The translations under genes and the position numbers were made by a program. Shown one piece after another: positions 1-7,821 of a stretch of 64,000 bases of DNA. Position 1 is the stretch's first letter. Each line of letters begins with the position of its first letter. This DNA comes from Kribbella jejuensis (GTDB lineage: Bacteria > Actinomycetota > Actinomycetes > Propionibacteriales > Kribbellaceae), in assembly GCF_006715085.1 (NCBI RefSeq), contig NZ_VFMM01000001.1:2294001-2358000 (forward strand), written 5' to 3'. Below the pieces are notes generated by a model. The model was not told the DNA's origin. It made no database searches and was given only the letters and a program-made list of their open reading frames with translations.

Positions 1-588
1 GACCTGGCCGAGCGCGGGGCCGAGCTGCTGTCGATCGGTCAGGCGACCGCGGAGAAGGGGCTGCCGCCGGGGCGGTTGATGGGCGTCGAGGGGCTGGCCT
101 GGCTGGCGCGGCTGGAGTCGGAGTGGGATCGGTTGCGGTGGCTGGCCGGGATCGACGCGCCGACGCCGGAGGACCATGTCGCGTCGTGGCAGCGCACGGC
201 CGACGCGTTCGGGTACGGGTACGTCTTCGAGCAGGCGTGGTCCCGGGTGCGGCTGTCGGACGCGCTGCGTGCGGCAGGGCGGGTCGCGGAGGCGAACGAG
301 CAGTCCGCGTTGGCGGCCGAGGTCGGGCGCGAGCTGAATGCGCGGCCGTTGCTCGAGGAGGCCGGTGGCGGGGACGCGCACGGTGCGAGTGCGCTGACGT
401 CGCGCGAGACCGAAGTACTGCGGTTGCTCGCCGAGGGCCGGACCAACCGGCAGTTGGCGCGCGAGCTGTACATCAGCGAGAAGACCGTCAGCGTGCACGT
501 GTCGAACATCCTCGCCAAGCTCGGTGTCCGCTCGCGGACCGAAGCAGCCGCGGTGGCCAGGCGCGACGGGCTGCTCACCGAGGACTAG
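1..588 (+). CDS. LuxR-type HTH transcriptional regulator, C-terminal part (cut by window edge)
   Basis: The reading frame is open from base 1, so the N-terminus lies outside the window; 195 residues are visible. The last 60 or so form a LuxR/GerE helix-turn-helix: [15 protein letters not shown], then [23 protein letters not shown], then [10 protein letters not shown]. The part before it is alanine/arginine-rich and helical, like the TPR-like tail of large MalT/LAL-type activators or a small two-helix linker. There is no visible receiver domain, but it could lie upstream. The target is unknown. The gene ends convergently with a small membrane protein gene 13 bases away. Confidence 0.85.
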   Translation, partial: DLAERGAELLSIGQATAEKGLPPGRLMGVEGLAWLARLESEWDRLRWLAGIDAPTPEDHVASWQRTADAFGYGYVFEQAWSRVRLSDALRAAGRVAEANEQSALAAEVGRELNARPLLEEAGGGDAHGASALTSRETEVLRLLAEGRTNRQLARELYISEKTVSVHVSNILAKLGVRSRTEAAAVARRDGLLTED

Positions 589-601
589 GGCGTGTCTGGT
601 C

Positions 602-808
602 CTAGCCGTGGCGGCGTTTGGGTTCGGCGTCCAGGTGCCGGGCCCGGGCCCGAGCCAGTTCGTCAGGCTCGGGCTCGCGGCGTGGCGCGGGGCGGCTGAC
701 TCCGGTGATGTCGTCGAAGACCTTGCGGGCGTGCCGCATCCGCGCTGCGGCCAACAACACCAACCCGGCCGCAGCGAGGGTGATCAATACCCACAGTTGC
801 CACGACAT
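602..808 (-). CDS. Small single-pass membrane protein, 68 aa
   Basis: The N-terminus (MSWQLWVLITLAAAGLVLLA) is one hydrophobic helix. A charged, Arg/Glu/Pro-rich cytoplasmic tail follows, ending in RRHG. Codon third positions are strongly G/C, as in real genes here. No family is recognised. Its role cannot be inferred from its neighbours, because the LuxR gene is convergent and the next gene points away. Confidence 0.55.
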   Translation of the reverse strand: MSWQLWVLITLAAAGLVLLAAARMRHARKVFDDITGVSRPAPRREPEPDELARARARHLDAEPKRRHG

Positions 809-1041
809 AGCCTCACCACCACGTGCTCGCCCCGTTCCCCCGAGTAATCACCATAACCCCGAACCCAGCGCTTGGCGACCGGCTGTACGCAATCCGTTAA
901 GAACGGCGCTTGAAACTCCCGTTTGTTGCCCCACGCAAGCACAAACGGTGACCAGGGCAACGGAAATTGAAGGGACTTTCAGTTACTCCGGGGAGTGAGC
1001 CGCCGGCCGCTCAACAGACACGTAGCGCGACGGTCCGCCGT

Positions 1042-1950
1042 ATGCTCGGGCAGGTGTTGGTGCTGTCAGCTGAGGATGTCCGTAACGCCGTTCCGATGAG
1101 TACGGCGATCGACGCTGTCCGGGACTCGTTCCGGGAGCTGGCGGCCGGGAACTTCGTGCTGCCGCCGCGGCAGATCTTCGGCGACGGCGCGGTGCTGGTG
1201 ATGTCGGCGTACCACTCCCCGACCGGGACTGCGGTGGTGAAGAAGATCGGCATCGCGCTCGACCAGGTGCCGGCGATCCGCGCGACCGTGATCTGGACCG
1301 GCGCCGGCGAGCAGCTCGTTGCGGACGGCGGCTCGATCACGACGCTGCGGACCGGCGCGGTCGTCGGCGTCGCCACCGACCTGCTCGCGCGCGCGGACGC
1401 GATCCGGCTGACTGTGATCGGAACCGGCGCCCAGGCCCCCGACCAGGTCCGCGCGGTCCTCGCCGTCCGCCCGATCACCGACGTCACCATCACCGGCCGT
1501 TCCCTCGACCGGGCCACCGCCTTGGCTCGGGCCCTCGCGGCGGAGTTCCCAGAGGTCCGCTTCACGCCGACCACGGACGTCGAAGCCTCGATCGCCACCA
1601 CGAACATCATCTGCTGCGCCACCTCGTCAAGCACCCCACTCTTCGAAGCCGACGCCCTCCCGGTAGAGGTTCATATCAACGCCATCGGCGCCTTCCGCCC
1701 CACCATGCGGGAACTCCCGCGCGCCCTCTTCACCACCAGCACGGTCGTGGTCGACCAACGCGAAGCCGCGCTCGAGGAATCCGGCGAAGTCATCGACGCC
1801 GTCGAATCCGGCACCCTCGACAGCCTGATCGAACTTGGCCCAGCCCTCTCCGACCCACCAGCTCCGACCGCCCGAACCGTCTTCAAATCAGTAGGCATCG
1901 GCTGCCAGGACTGGGCCATCGCCGCCGCGCTTGCCGGAATTCGCTGCTAA
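1042..1950 (+). CDS. Ornithine cyclodeaminase / mu-crystallin family protein
   Basis: About 302 residues, the usual length of the family. The N-terminal part carries the substrate lobe (LSAEDVRNAVPMSTAIDAVRDSF). A Rossmann nucleotide-binding motif, VIGTGAQA, sits near residue 125. The C-terminal part has the typical INAIGAF segment and an ESGEVIDA stretch. Members are NAD(P)-dependent and include ornithine cyclodeaminase, ketimine reductases and alanine dehydrogenase; the sequence alone does not choose between them. I take the ATG at 1042; a TTG 75 bases upstream would add a poorly conserved leader. The end overlaps the convergent nuoA-like gene by 4 bases. Confidence 0.85.
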   Translation: MLGQVLVLSAEDVRNAVPMSTAIDAVRDSFRELAAGNFVLPPRQIFGDGAVLVMSAYHSPTGTAVVKKIGIALDQVPAIRATVIWTGAGEQLVADGGSITTLRTGAVVGVATDLLARADAIRLTVIGTGAQAPDQVRAVLAVRPITDVTITGRSLDRATALARALAAEFPEVRFTPTTDVEASIATTNIICCATSSSTPLFEADALPVEVHINAIGAFRPTMRELPRALFTTSTVVVDQREAALEESGEVIDAVESGTLDSLIELGPALSDPPAPTARTVFKSVGIGCQDWAIAAALAGIRC

Positions 1951-2303
1951 GTCCAGCGCAGAACGCCTTTGCGGTAGGCGTACAGCAGGCCGACCGCGAC
2001 GAAGGCGAGGAACACGAACATCTCGATCAGGGTGGCGAAGCCGAGGGTGTTGAAGATGGTGGCCCACGGGAAGAGGTAGATCGCGTCGACGGCGAAGATC
2101 ACGTAGAGGTACGCGAACAGGTAGTACCGGATGTGGACCTGGGCCCAGCCCTCGCCGACCGGGTCGACGCCGGACTCGTACGTCTTGAGCTTGCCCTCGG
2201 TCGGATAGGTGACGGTCAGCGCCTTGTTCAGCGCGAACGCGCCGATCAGCCCGACCAGGCCGAGCGCGACCACCGCGGCGACGACGCCATAGCTGTCCGA
2301 CAC
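1947..2303 (-). CDS. nuoA: Orphan NuoA paralogue (NADH-quinone oxidoreductase subunit A-like)
   Basis: 118 residues with three membrane helices in the NuoA arrangement: an N-terminal helix, a loop containing YESGVDPVG (42-50), then two helices. It is far from the complete nuo operon at 35-50.6 kb, which has its own nuoA. The family motif FDxE after the loop reads FAVD here (70-73), so the conserved Asp is Ala and the Glu is Asp; the operon copy keeps FDIE. The start is GTG. A possible -10 (TAGAGT) overlaps the stop of the upstream secreted-protein gene and would give a leaderless transcript. It may serve an alternative Complex I assembly, but no partner subunits are adjacent. Confidence 0.85.
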   Translation of the reverse strand: MSDSYGVVAAVVALGLVGLIGAFALNKALTVTYPTEGKLKTYESGVDPVGEGWAQVHIRYYLFAYLYVIFAVDAIYLFPWATIFNTLGFATLIEMFVFLAFVAVGLLYAYRKGVLRWT

Positions 2304-2312
2304 GAGACCACT

Positions 2313-3068
2313 CTAGTTCGTGCAGAGCAGCAGGGAGTCGATCGAGACGTACGGGCCGTAGCCCGAGCGGATGTCGTCCACCTGGAGCCGGAGCCTCGTC
2401 ACGCCGGTGATGTCGGAGTTCAGCCAGCCCTCGGTCTCCTGCCGCATCCGGACCGAGGCGATCGCCTTGACCTCGCTGCGCAGCGATACCCGGACCAGCC
2501 CGTCGGTCAGGTTCCCCAGCCAGTTCCGCGAGTACCGGCAACCGGTCGAGTCGACCTCGCCCCACACGTACCCGCCCTGGTTCGCGAGCAGGTCCGCCTC
2601 CGCGCGCCGCGGCCCTTCGTTCGGCGGTACGACGTTGAACTGCGGCTGACCCGCTCCACCGACGGACAGCACGCCCTTCTTGAACATGCCCCGCCACACG
2701 TAGTGCTTGAAGCTGATCGTCGGCGAGAGCGCAGCGGCGTACGGCGCCTGCGCACCGACCGCGATCCGGTACGTCCGGATCGACCCGGGCTGGACCGTGG
2801 TGATCGTCACGCTGGTGCCCTTGGAGTAGCCGTGCGCGATTTCCTGCCAGCGCTTCAGCGACGGGATCCACTGGTGCAGCGGGATCCGCGTCCCGTTCGC
2901 GGGCGCCGGCGTCAGCGTGCCGACGACGGTGATCACGCCCTTGGTCGCGTCCGTCGTACGGATGCTGGAGATCTGCACCGTGCGCACCGGCGACGGGACC
3001 GCGGACGCACTCGGGACCACGCAGCCGAGGAACAGCACGACAAGCAGTCCGGTCAGTAGTCGGCGCAT
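2313..3068 (-). CDS. Secreted or lipid-anchored protein, possible carbohydrate-binding module
   Basis: 251 residues from the ATG at 3068. The N-terminus has a classic export signal: MRRLL, a hydrophobic core, then FLGC and PSASA. Cleavage could be by signal peptidase I after PSASA, or the Cys could be a poor lipobox. The middle resembles beta-sandwich modules. The last 90 residues (EADLLANQGGYVWGEVD through GYGPYVSIDSLLLC) look like an NPCBM-type galactose-binding fold; this is a weak call from pattern only. An open frame continues upstream of the chosen start, but it lacks signal-peptide character. It lies upstream of the orphan nuoA on the same strand, 9 bases apart. Confidence 0.6.
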   Translation of the reverse strand: MRRLLTGLLVVLFLGCVVPSASAVPSPVRTVQISSIRTTDATKGVITVVGTLTPAPANGTRIPLHQWIPSLKRWQEIAHGYSKGTSVTITTVQPGSIRTYRIAVGAQAPYAAALSPTISFKHYVWRGMFKKGVLSVGGAGQPQFNVVPPNEGPRRAEADLLANQGGYVWGEVDSTGCRYSRNWLGNLTDGLVRVSLRSEVKAIASVRMRQETEGWLNSDITGVTRLRLQVDDIRSGYGPYVSIDSLLLCTN

Positions 3069-3238
3069 CGGACAACTCCCTGAAGTTGCAAGCAGTTGCG
3101 CGCCAGCCTGCCGGTTCTGGCTGCGGATCGCAAGCGAGCGTTCGCGCACGGTGATAGGCCCCACTACCCGACCTGACCAGCTTTTAACACCGCGTCCCAG
3201 GCTGTGGACCACCGGGGCTTGCGCATGGTTCCGTTCTA

Positions 3239-3268
3239 AGGGCGAACTAATATTGGGGTTATCGCCCT
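3239..3268 (+). promoter_or_regulatory. Possible korAB promoter with inverted repeat
   Basis: AGGGCGA at 3239-3245 and TCGCCCT at 3262-3268 form 7-bp perfect inverted arms. Between them sits a -10-like TAATAT (3248-3253), in an AT-rich patch unusual for this DNA. A -35 element is not clear (TGGTTC at 3226-3231 with a 16-base spacer is the best candidate). The korA start is about 75 bases further on. The arrangement suggests repression at the -10, but the regulator is unknown. Confidence 0.4.
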
Positions 3269-3328
3269 GACGGGGGGATCGACCTGTCGTCCACGAAGCG
3301 GCAGACCGACCCAAGCTTGGACTTGGAG

Positions 3329-5299
3329 ATGAACAGAACAGTGACCATCGAGGTCAAGCAGCTCGACCGCGTGGTGATCCGCTTCGCCGGCGACTCCGGT
3401 GACGGCATGCAGCTCACGGGGGACAGGTTCACAGCGGAAACGGCGTCGTTCGGCAATGATCTGTCGACGTTGCCCAACTTCCCAGCAGAGATCCGGGCAC
3501 CAGCCGGGACCCTGCCGGGGGTCAGCTCGTTCCAGCTGCACTTCGCCGACCACGACATCCTCACGCCGGGCGACGCGCCGGACGTGCTGATCGCGATGAA
3601 CCCGGCCGCGCTGAAGGCGAACCTCAAGGACGTGCCCCGCGGCGCGACCCTGATCGTCGACACCGCCGACTTCACCGCGCGCAACCTGAAGCGGATCGGG
3701 TACGACGAGAACCCGCTGGAGACCGGCGAGCTCGACGGCTACCACGTCGTACCGCTGAACCTGACCGGGATGACGGTGGAGTCGGTCAAGGAGTTCGGTC
3801 TGTCCCGCAAGGACGCGTCCCGGGCGAAGAACATGTACGCGCTCGGCCTGGTGTCCTGGCTGTTCCAGCGGCCGGTCGAGTCCACGATCACGTTCCTGGA
3901 GACCAAGTTCGCCTCGAAGGCGGATATCCGGGACGCGAACATCGCCGCGTTCCGCGCGGGCTACAACTTCGGCGAGACCGCCGAGGAGTTCTCGGTCCGG
4001 TACGAGGTGAAGCCGGCCTCGATGGCCTCCGGCACCTACCGGAACATCTCCGGCAACCTGGCGCTGGCCTACGGGCTGGTGGCGGGCGCACAGCGGGCCG
4101 GGCTGCCGATGGTGCTCGGTGCGTACCCGATCACCCCGGCGTCCGACGTACTGCACGAGCTGTCCAAGCTCAAGCGGTTCAACGTCACCACGATCCAGGC
4201 CGAGGACGAGATCGCCGGGATCGGCGCCGCGCTCGGAGCGTCGTTCGGCGGTGCGCTCGGCGTCACCACGTCGTCCGGCCCGGGTATCAGCCTGAAGTCG
4301 GAGACGATCGGCCTCGGCGTGATGCTCGAGCTGCCGCTGGTGATCTGCGACATCCAGCGCGCCGGCCCCTCCACCGGGATGCCGACCAAGACCGAGCAGG
4401 CCGACCTGCTGCAGGTGATGTTCGGCCGCAACGGCGAGGCCCCGCTGCCGGTGCTCGCGGCCCAGTCCCCCGCGGACTGCTTCGCGATCGCGGTCGAGGC
4501 GGCCCGGATCGCAATCACCTACCGGACGCCGGTGATCGTGCTGTCCGACGGCTACCTGGCGAACGGGTCCGAGCCGTGGCAGATCCCCGTCATCGAGGAC
4601 CTGCCGACCATCGACCCGAACTTCACCACCGCGCCGAACGCCCCCGACGGCAAGTACCTGCCGTACGAGCGCGACCCGGAGACGCTGGCCCGTGCCTGGG
4701 CCGTCCCCGGTACGGCGGGCCTCGACCACCGGATCGGTGGCCTCGAGAAGGAGGACAAGACCGGGAACATCTCCTACGACCCGGCCAACCACGACCTGAT
4801 GATCCGCACCCGGCAGGCGAAGGTGGACGCAGTCGCGCGCAGCATCCCGCCGATCGAGGTCGACGACCCGGACGGTACGGCGAAGGTCCTGGTGCTCGGG
4901 TGGGGTTCGACGTACGGACCGATCGGCGCCGGTGTCCGCCGGGTCCGCACCGTCGGCGGCAAGATCGCGCACGCGCACCTGCGGCACCTGAACCCGTTCC
5001 CGTCGAACCTCGGTGATGTGCTGCGCAGCTACGACAAGGTCCTGGTCCCGGAGATGAACCTGGGCCAGCTGGCGATGCTGCTGCGCGCGAAGTACCTGGT
5101 CGACGTGGTCTCGTACGCGCAGGTCCGCGGGATGCCGCTCGGCGCCGCGGAGCTGGCCGAGGTGATCGGCAACTTGGTCGAGGAGACCGAGGGCATCGAC
5201 GACGACGCCCGCCACCTGGGCACCGCGGCCGCGGCGTTGAAGCACGGTGAAGCACTGGCCGATCAGAACGGTCATCTCAAGACGGAGGGTGCACGATGA
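3329..5299 (+). CDS. korA: 2-oxoacid:ferredoxin oxidoreductase, fused gamma-alpha subunit (KorA)
   Basis: 656 residues. It pairs with KorB to decarboxylate a 2-oxoacid (probably 2-oxoglutarate) with CoA, giving acyl-CoA, CO2 and reduced ferredoxin. The N-terminal gamma-type domain begins RFAGDSGDGMQ (about 19-29). The alpha-type pyrimidine-binding domain follows, with GAYPITPASDVLHEL and SSGPGISL, as in actinobacterial KorA. Possible starts are TTG 3317, ATG 3329 and GTG 3341. GGAG at 3325-3328 is badly placed for the ATG and 12 bases from the GTG, so the start is uncertain. The stop overlaps korB by 4 bases (ATGA), which implies translational coupling. This enzyme can replace NAD-linked 2-oxoglutarate dehydrogenase in the TCA cycle. 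Confidence 0.93.
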   Translation: MNRTVTIEVKQLDRVVIRFAGDSGDGMQLTGDRFTAETASFGNDLSTLPNFPAEIRAPAGTLPGVSSFQLHFADHDILTPGDAPDVLIAMNPAALKANLKDVPRGATLIVDTADFTARNLKRIGYDENPLETGELDGYHVVPLNLTGMTVESVKEFGLSRKDASRAKNMYALGLVSWLFQRPVESTITFLETKFASKADIRDANIAAFRAGYNFGETAEEFSVRYEVKPASMASGTYRNISGNLALAYGLVAGAQRAGLPMVLGAYPITPASDVLHELSKLKRFNVTTIQAEDEIAGIGAALGASFGGALGVTTSSGPGISLKSETIGLGVMLELPLVICDIQRAGPSTGMPTKTEQADLLQVMFGRNGEAPLPVLAAQSPADCFAIAVEAARIAITYRTPVIVLSDGYLANGSEPWQIPVIEDLPTIDPNFTTAPNAPDGKYLPYERDPETLARAWAVPGTAGLDHRIGGLEKEDKTGNISYDPANHDLMIRTRQAKVDAVARSIPPIEVDDPDGTAKVLVLGWGSTYGPIGAGVRRVRTVGGKIAHAHLRHLNPFPSNLGDVLRSYDKVLVPEMNLGQLAMLLRAKYLVDVVSYAQVRGMPLGAAELAEVIGNLVEETEGIDDDARHLGTAAAALKHGEALADQNGHLKTEGAR

Positions 5300-6369
5300 G
5301 CACCGTTGAGCTCGGCATGCCGGGTCATGGTTTGGCAGGCGTCCCGCTGGCGACCGAGCCACAGAACCGCAAGGAGTACGTGTCGGACCAGGAGGTCCGG
5401 TGGTGCCCCGGCTGCGGTGACTACGCCGTACTCGCGGCCTTCCAGGGGTTCCTGCCCGAGCTCGGGATCAAGCGCGAGAACGTCGCGATCGTCTCCGGGA
5501 TCGGCTGCTCATCCCGCTTCCCGTACTACCTGTCGACGTACGGCATGCACTCGATCCACGGGCGCGCGCCGGCGATCGCGACCGGGCTGGCGACCGCGCG
5601 GCCGGACCTGAGCGTGTGGGTGGTGACCGGTGACGGCGACGCGCTGTCGATCGGCGGCAACCACCTGATCCACACGCTGCGGCGGAACGTGAACCTCAAG
5701 ATCCTGCTGTTCAACAACCGGATCTACGGGCTCACCAAGGGGCAGTACTCGCCGACCTCGGAGCCGGGCAAGGTGACGAAGTCGACGCCGATGGGGTCGG
5801 TGGACAACCCGTTCAACCCGGTCTCGCTGGCGCTCGGCGCGGAGGCGACCTTCGTGGCCCGTACGGTCGACTCGGACCGCAAGCACCTGACCTCGGTGCT
5901 GCGGGCCGCGGCCGAGCACCGGGGTACAGCGTTCGTGGAGATCTACCAGAACTGCCCGATCTTCAACGACAACGCGTTCGAGGCCTTCAAGGACCCGGAG
6001 ACCCGGGACGACGCGATCATCCCGCTGGTGCACGGCGAACCGATCCGGTTCGGGACCAATGGGCACCTCGGCGTGGTCCGCGACGGGTTCGCGTCGCTCG
6101 CGGTCCGCGAGGTTGCGGACCTGCCCGGGGGCGAGGCCGACCTGGTCGTCCACGACGCCCATGTCGAGGACCCGGCGTACGCGTTCGCCCTGTCCCGCCT
6201 CACCGACGGCGGCGTGCTGCACCGCGCTCCGATCGGCGTGTTCCGCAACGTCGAACGGCCCGCGTACGACGACCTGGTCCGCCAGCAGATCAAGACCGCC
6301 CAGGAAACCCAGGGCACCGGCGACCTCCAGTCCCTCGTCACCGGCGCCGACACCTGGACGATCAACTAA
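5296..6369 (+). CDS. korB: 2-oxoacid:ferredoxin oxidoreductase, beta subunit (KorB)
   Basis: 357 residues, the thiamine-diphosphate subunit. CPGCGDY (37-43) and GIGCSSRFPYY provide conserved cysteines for the [4Fe-4S] cluster. GDGDALSIGGNHLIHTLRRN from 112, followed by LFNNRIYGLTKGQ, is the Mg/ThDP-binding motif. The length and the run of motifs match two-subunit KorAB enzymes of actinobacteria, which lack the extra ferredoxin subunit. It starts inside the last codons of korA, so the two form one transcription unit. It ends convergently with a hydrolase gene (4-base overlap). Confidence 0.95.
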   Translation: MSTVELGMPGHGLAGVPLATEPQNRKEYVSDQEVRWCPGCGDYAVLAAFQGFLPELGIKRENVAIVSGIGCSSRFPYYLSTYGMHSIHGRAPAIATGLATARPDLSVWVVTGDGDALSIGGNHLIHTLRRNVNLKILLFNNRIYGLTKGQYSPTSEPGKVTKSTPMGSVDNPFNPVSLALGAEATFVARTVDSDRKHLTSVLRAAAEHRGTAFVEIYQNCPIFNDNAFEAFKDPETRDDAIIPLVHGEPIRFGTNGHLGVVRDGFASLAVREVADLPGGEADLVVHDAHVEDPAYAFALSRLTDGGVLHRAPIGVFRNVERPAYDDLVRQQIKTAQETQGTGDLQSLVTGADTWTIN

Positions 6370-7118
6370 GCGAGGAATTCCCGGACGACTTTCTGGAAGC
6401 CGTCCGGGTCCTCGATCCACGGGTAGTGCCCGACACCGTCGAGCACTACCCGTTCCGCGTCGGGCAGCGCCTCGAGCAGACTGTCGGTCACGTCCGGCGG
6501 CCGCAGATCCTCTGCACCGTGCACCAGCAGCGTCGGTACGACGACCTTGGCGCAGACGCTTGCCCGATCCGTCAGCGCGGCCAGCTCGGCTCGAAGTGCG
6601 TCCGCGCACACCTGGTTGGGCTCGAACCACGGCGTGTTCAGCTTCCTCGCGCGATCGAGAGCAAGCTTTCGATCGGCGAGGTTCACGGAGATCTGCGCGA
6701 TCCACGGATCAGCTTCCGGTGTCATGGCAAGACGCTCGGCAACCCGAGCGCGGTAGTCCGCCGGCGGGCCGTCGAGCCCGACCGACGAAACCAGCACCAA
6801 CCTGGACACGGCGTCCGGATGTGCCTGGGCAAACTCCAAGGCGAGCGACGCTCCCCAGGAGTGCCCGATGACGATGGACGGAGCAGGCCCGCAGACGGTG
6901 GCGAGGTCAGCGACGTAGCGGGCCAGCGTGTACGGACCACGACGGTCCGAGCGGCCGCAACCGCGTTGGTCCCATCTGTGCAGCGTGAACTCGGGCAGCG
7001 ACAGCTCGTGGAACACGTCCCACCACCCGGGACCACCATGCACAAGTACGACGGACGGCCCGGAGCCACGAACCTCGGTCCAGAGCCGACAGCCGTCGTC
7101 AGTCGTCAAGTGCGCCAT
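6366..7118 (-). CDS. Alpha/beta-fold hydrolase (proline iminopeptidase-like)
   Basis: 250 residues. The oxyanion-hole motif HGGPG is at 27-31, the nucleophile elbow GHSWGA at 85-90 (Ser87), an acid in VHGAEDLRPPD, and the catalytic His in VGHYPW near the end. HGGPG with DQRGCGRSD is typical of the proline iminopeptidase/S33 branch, but esterases and lactonases share it, so the substrate is open. AAGGAGG lies upstream in the leader at a rather long spacing of about 12 bases. It follows the HAD gene on the same strand after a 58-base gap that contains a nested inverted repeat. Confidence 0.85.
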   Translation of the reverse strand: MAHLTTDDGCRLWTEVRGSGPSVVLVHGGPGWWDVFHELSLPEFTLHRWDQRGCGRSDRRGPYTLARYVADLATVCGPAPSIVIGHSWGASLALEFAQAHPDAVSRLVLVSSVGLDGPPADYRARVAERLAMTPEADPWIAQISVNLADRKLALDRARKLNTPWFEPNQVCADALRAELAALTDRASVCAKVVVPTLLVHGAEDLRPPDVTDSLLEALPDAERVVLDGVGHYPWIEDPDGFQKVVREFLA

Positions 7119-7133
7119 CCGCCCCGCGACCTC

Positions 7134-7183
7134 CTTGTAGCTACTACTTCAGAGAACCGAATCTCTGTCACATAGACTACAAG
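7134..7183 (-). other. Nested inverted repeat between HAD and hydrolase genes
   Basis: Outer arms CTTGTAG (7134-7140) and CTACAAG (7177-7183) enclose inner arms CAGAGA (7150-7155) and TCTCTG (7162-7167). The outer right arm overlaps the HAD stop codon, and the hydrolase ribosome-binding site lies next to the left arm. It could be an attenuator, a processing hairpin or a palindromic operator. No U-run follows, so an intrinsic terminator is unlikely. Confidence 0.4.
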
Positions 7184-7821
7184 AGGTCGAGCAGGGTCTG
7201 TCCCACCGCGCGATCCAGGTGGCGCGCGGCCAGCCCGGCTTCGCGGGCTGCCAGTACGTCCAGCTCCAGGTTGTCGCCGACCATCAACGCAGCTGCCGGC
7301 TCCACACCGAGCTGTTCACAAACGCGTTGGTAGGCATGAGGATCGGGTTTGCTGACTCCGAGTGATTCGGACGTACACACGACATCGACGTACTCCGCGA
7401 GGCCGATGGCCGCCAGCTTGGCGTTCTGTTGCTTCGTACTCCCGTTGGTCAGCACGCCCACCAGCCAGCCGTTGCCCCGAGCAACTTCCAAGGCCGGTCG
7501 CGCGTCCGGGTAGGCCACCCAGTTGTCCTGGTACAGCCGCAGATACCCGCCGAAGACCTCGTCCAGCCCGGCGTCCGTGCCCGGCACCTCGCGCCCGAGC
7601 AACGGCAGGAATTGCCGCATCCGCTCGCGCCGCTGCCCCTGATGCGTCAGCTCGCCGGCCAGCCACGCCGGGTAGACCAGGTCTTCGATGACGAACCACT
7701 GCGCGACCAGCTCGTCCGTCGGCACGACCCCGAGCTCCGCCACCCACGCCCGCAGGGCTCGCTCCGCCGACCCGGTGTGGTCGAAGAGCGTGTTGTCGAG
7801 ATCGAAAACGACCGCCTTCAT
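7177..7821 (-). CDS. HAD-superfamily hydrolase
   Basis: 214 residues. Motif I is FDLDNTLF (6-13) with the nucleophile and acid/base aspartates Asp7 and Asp9. Motif II is LTNGSTKQQ. Motif III/IV is SKPDPHAYQRVCEQL followed by MVGDNLELDVLAA. This is the subfamily I cap-type phosphatase/haloacid dehalogenase pattern, as in YjjG-like nucleotidases and phosphoglycolate-type phosphatases. The true start is the ATG at 7821; the frame is open further upstream only because it runs antiphase into the next gene. It overlaps the upstream oxidase gene by 4 bases, so the two are probably co-transcribed. Confidence 0.9.
   Translation of the reverse strand: MKAVVFDLDNTLFDHTGSAERALRAWVAELGVVPTDELVAQWFVIEDLVYPAWLAGELTHQGQRRERMRQFLPLLGREVPGTDAGLDEVFGGYLRLYQDNWVAYPDARPALEVARGNGWLVGVLTNGSTKQQNAKLAAIGLAEYVDVVCTSESLGVSKPDPHAYQRVCEQLGVEPAAALMVGDNLELDVLAAREAGLAARHLDRAVGQTLLDLL

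Noticed and set aside
588-602. Intrinsic terminator between the LuxR gene and the small membrane protein gene
   Set aside because: Only a 5-bp CTAGG/CCTAG repeat with a long loop and no T-run.
3236-5362. A 708-codon open frame on the minus strand
   Set aside because: Antisense to korA, low-complexity Arg/Asp/Gly-rich translation, no domain.
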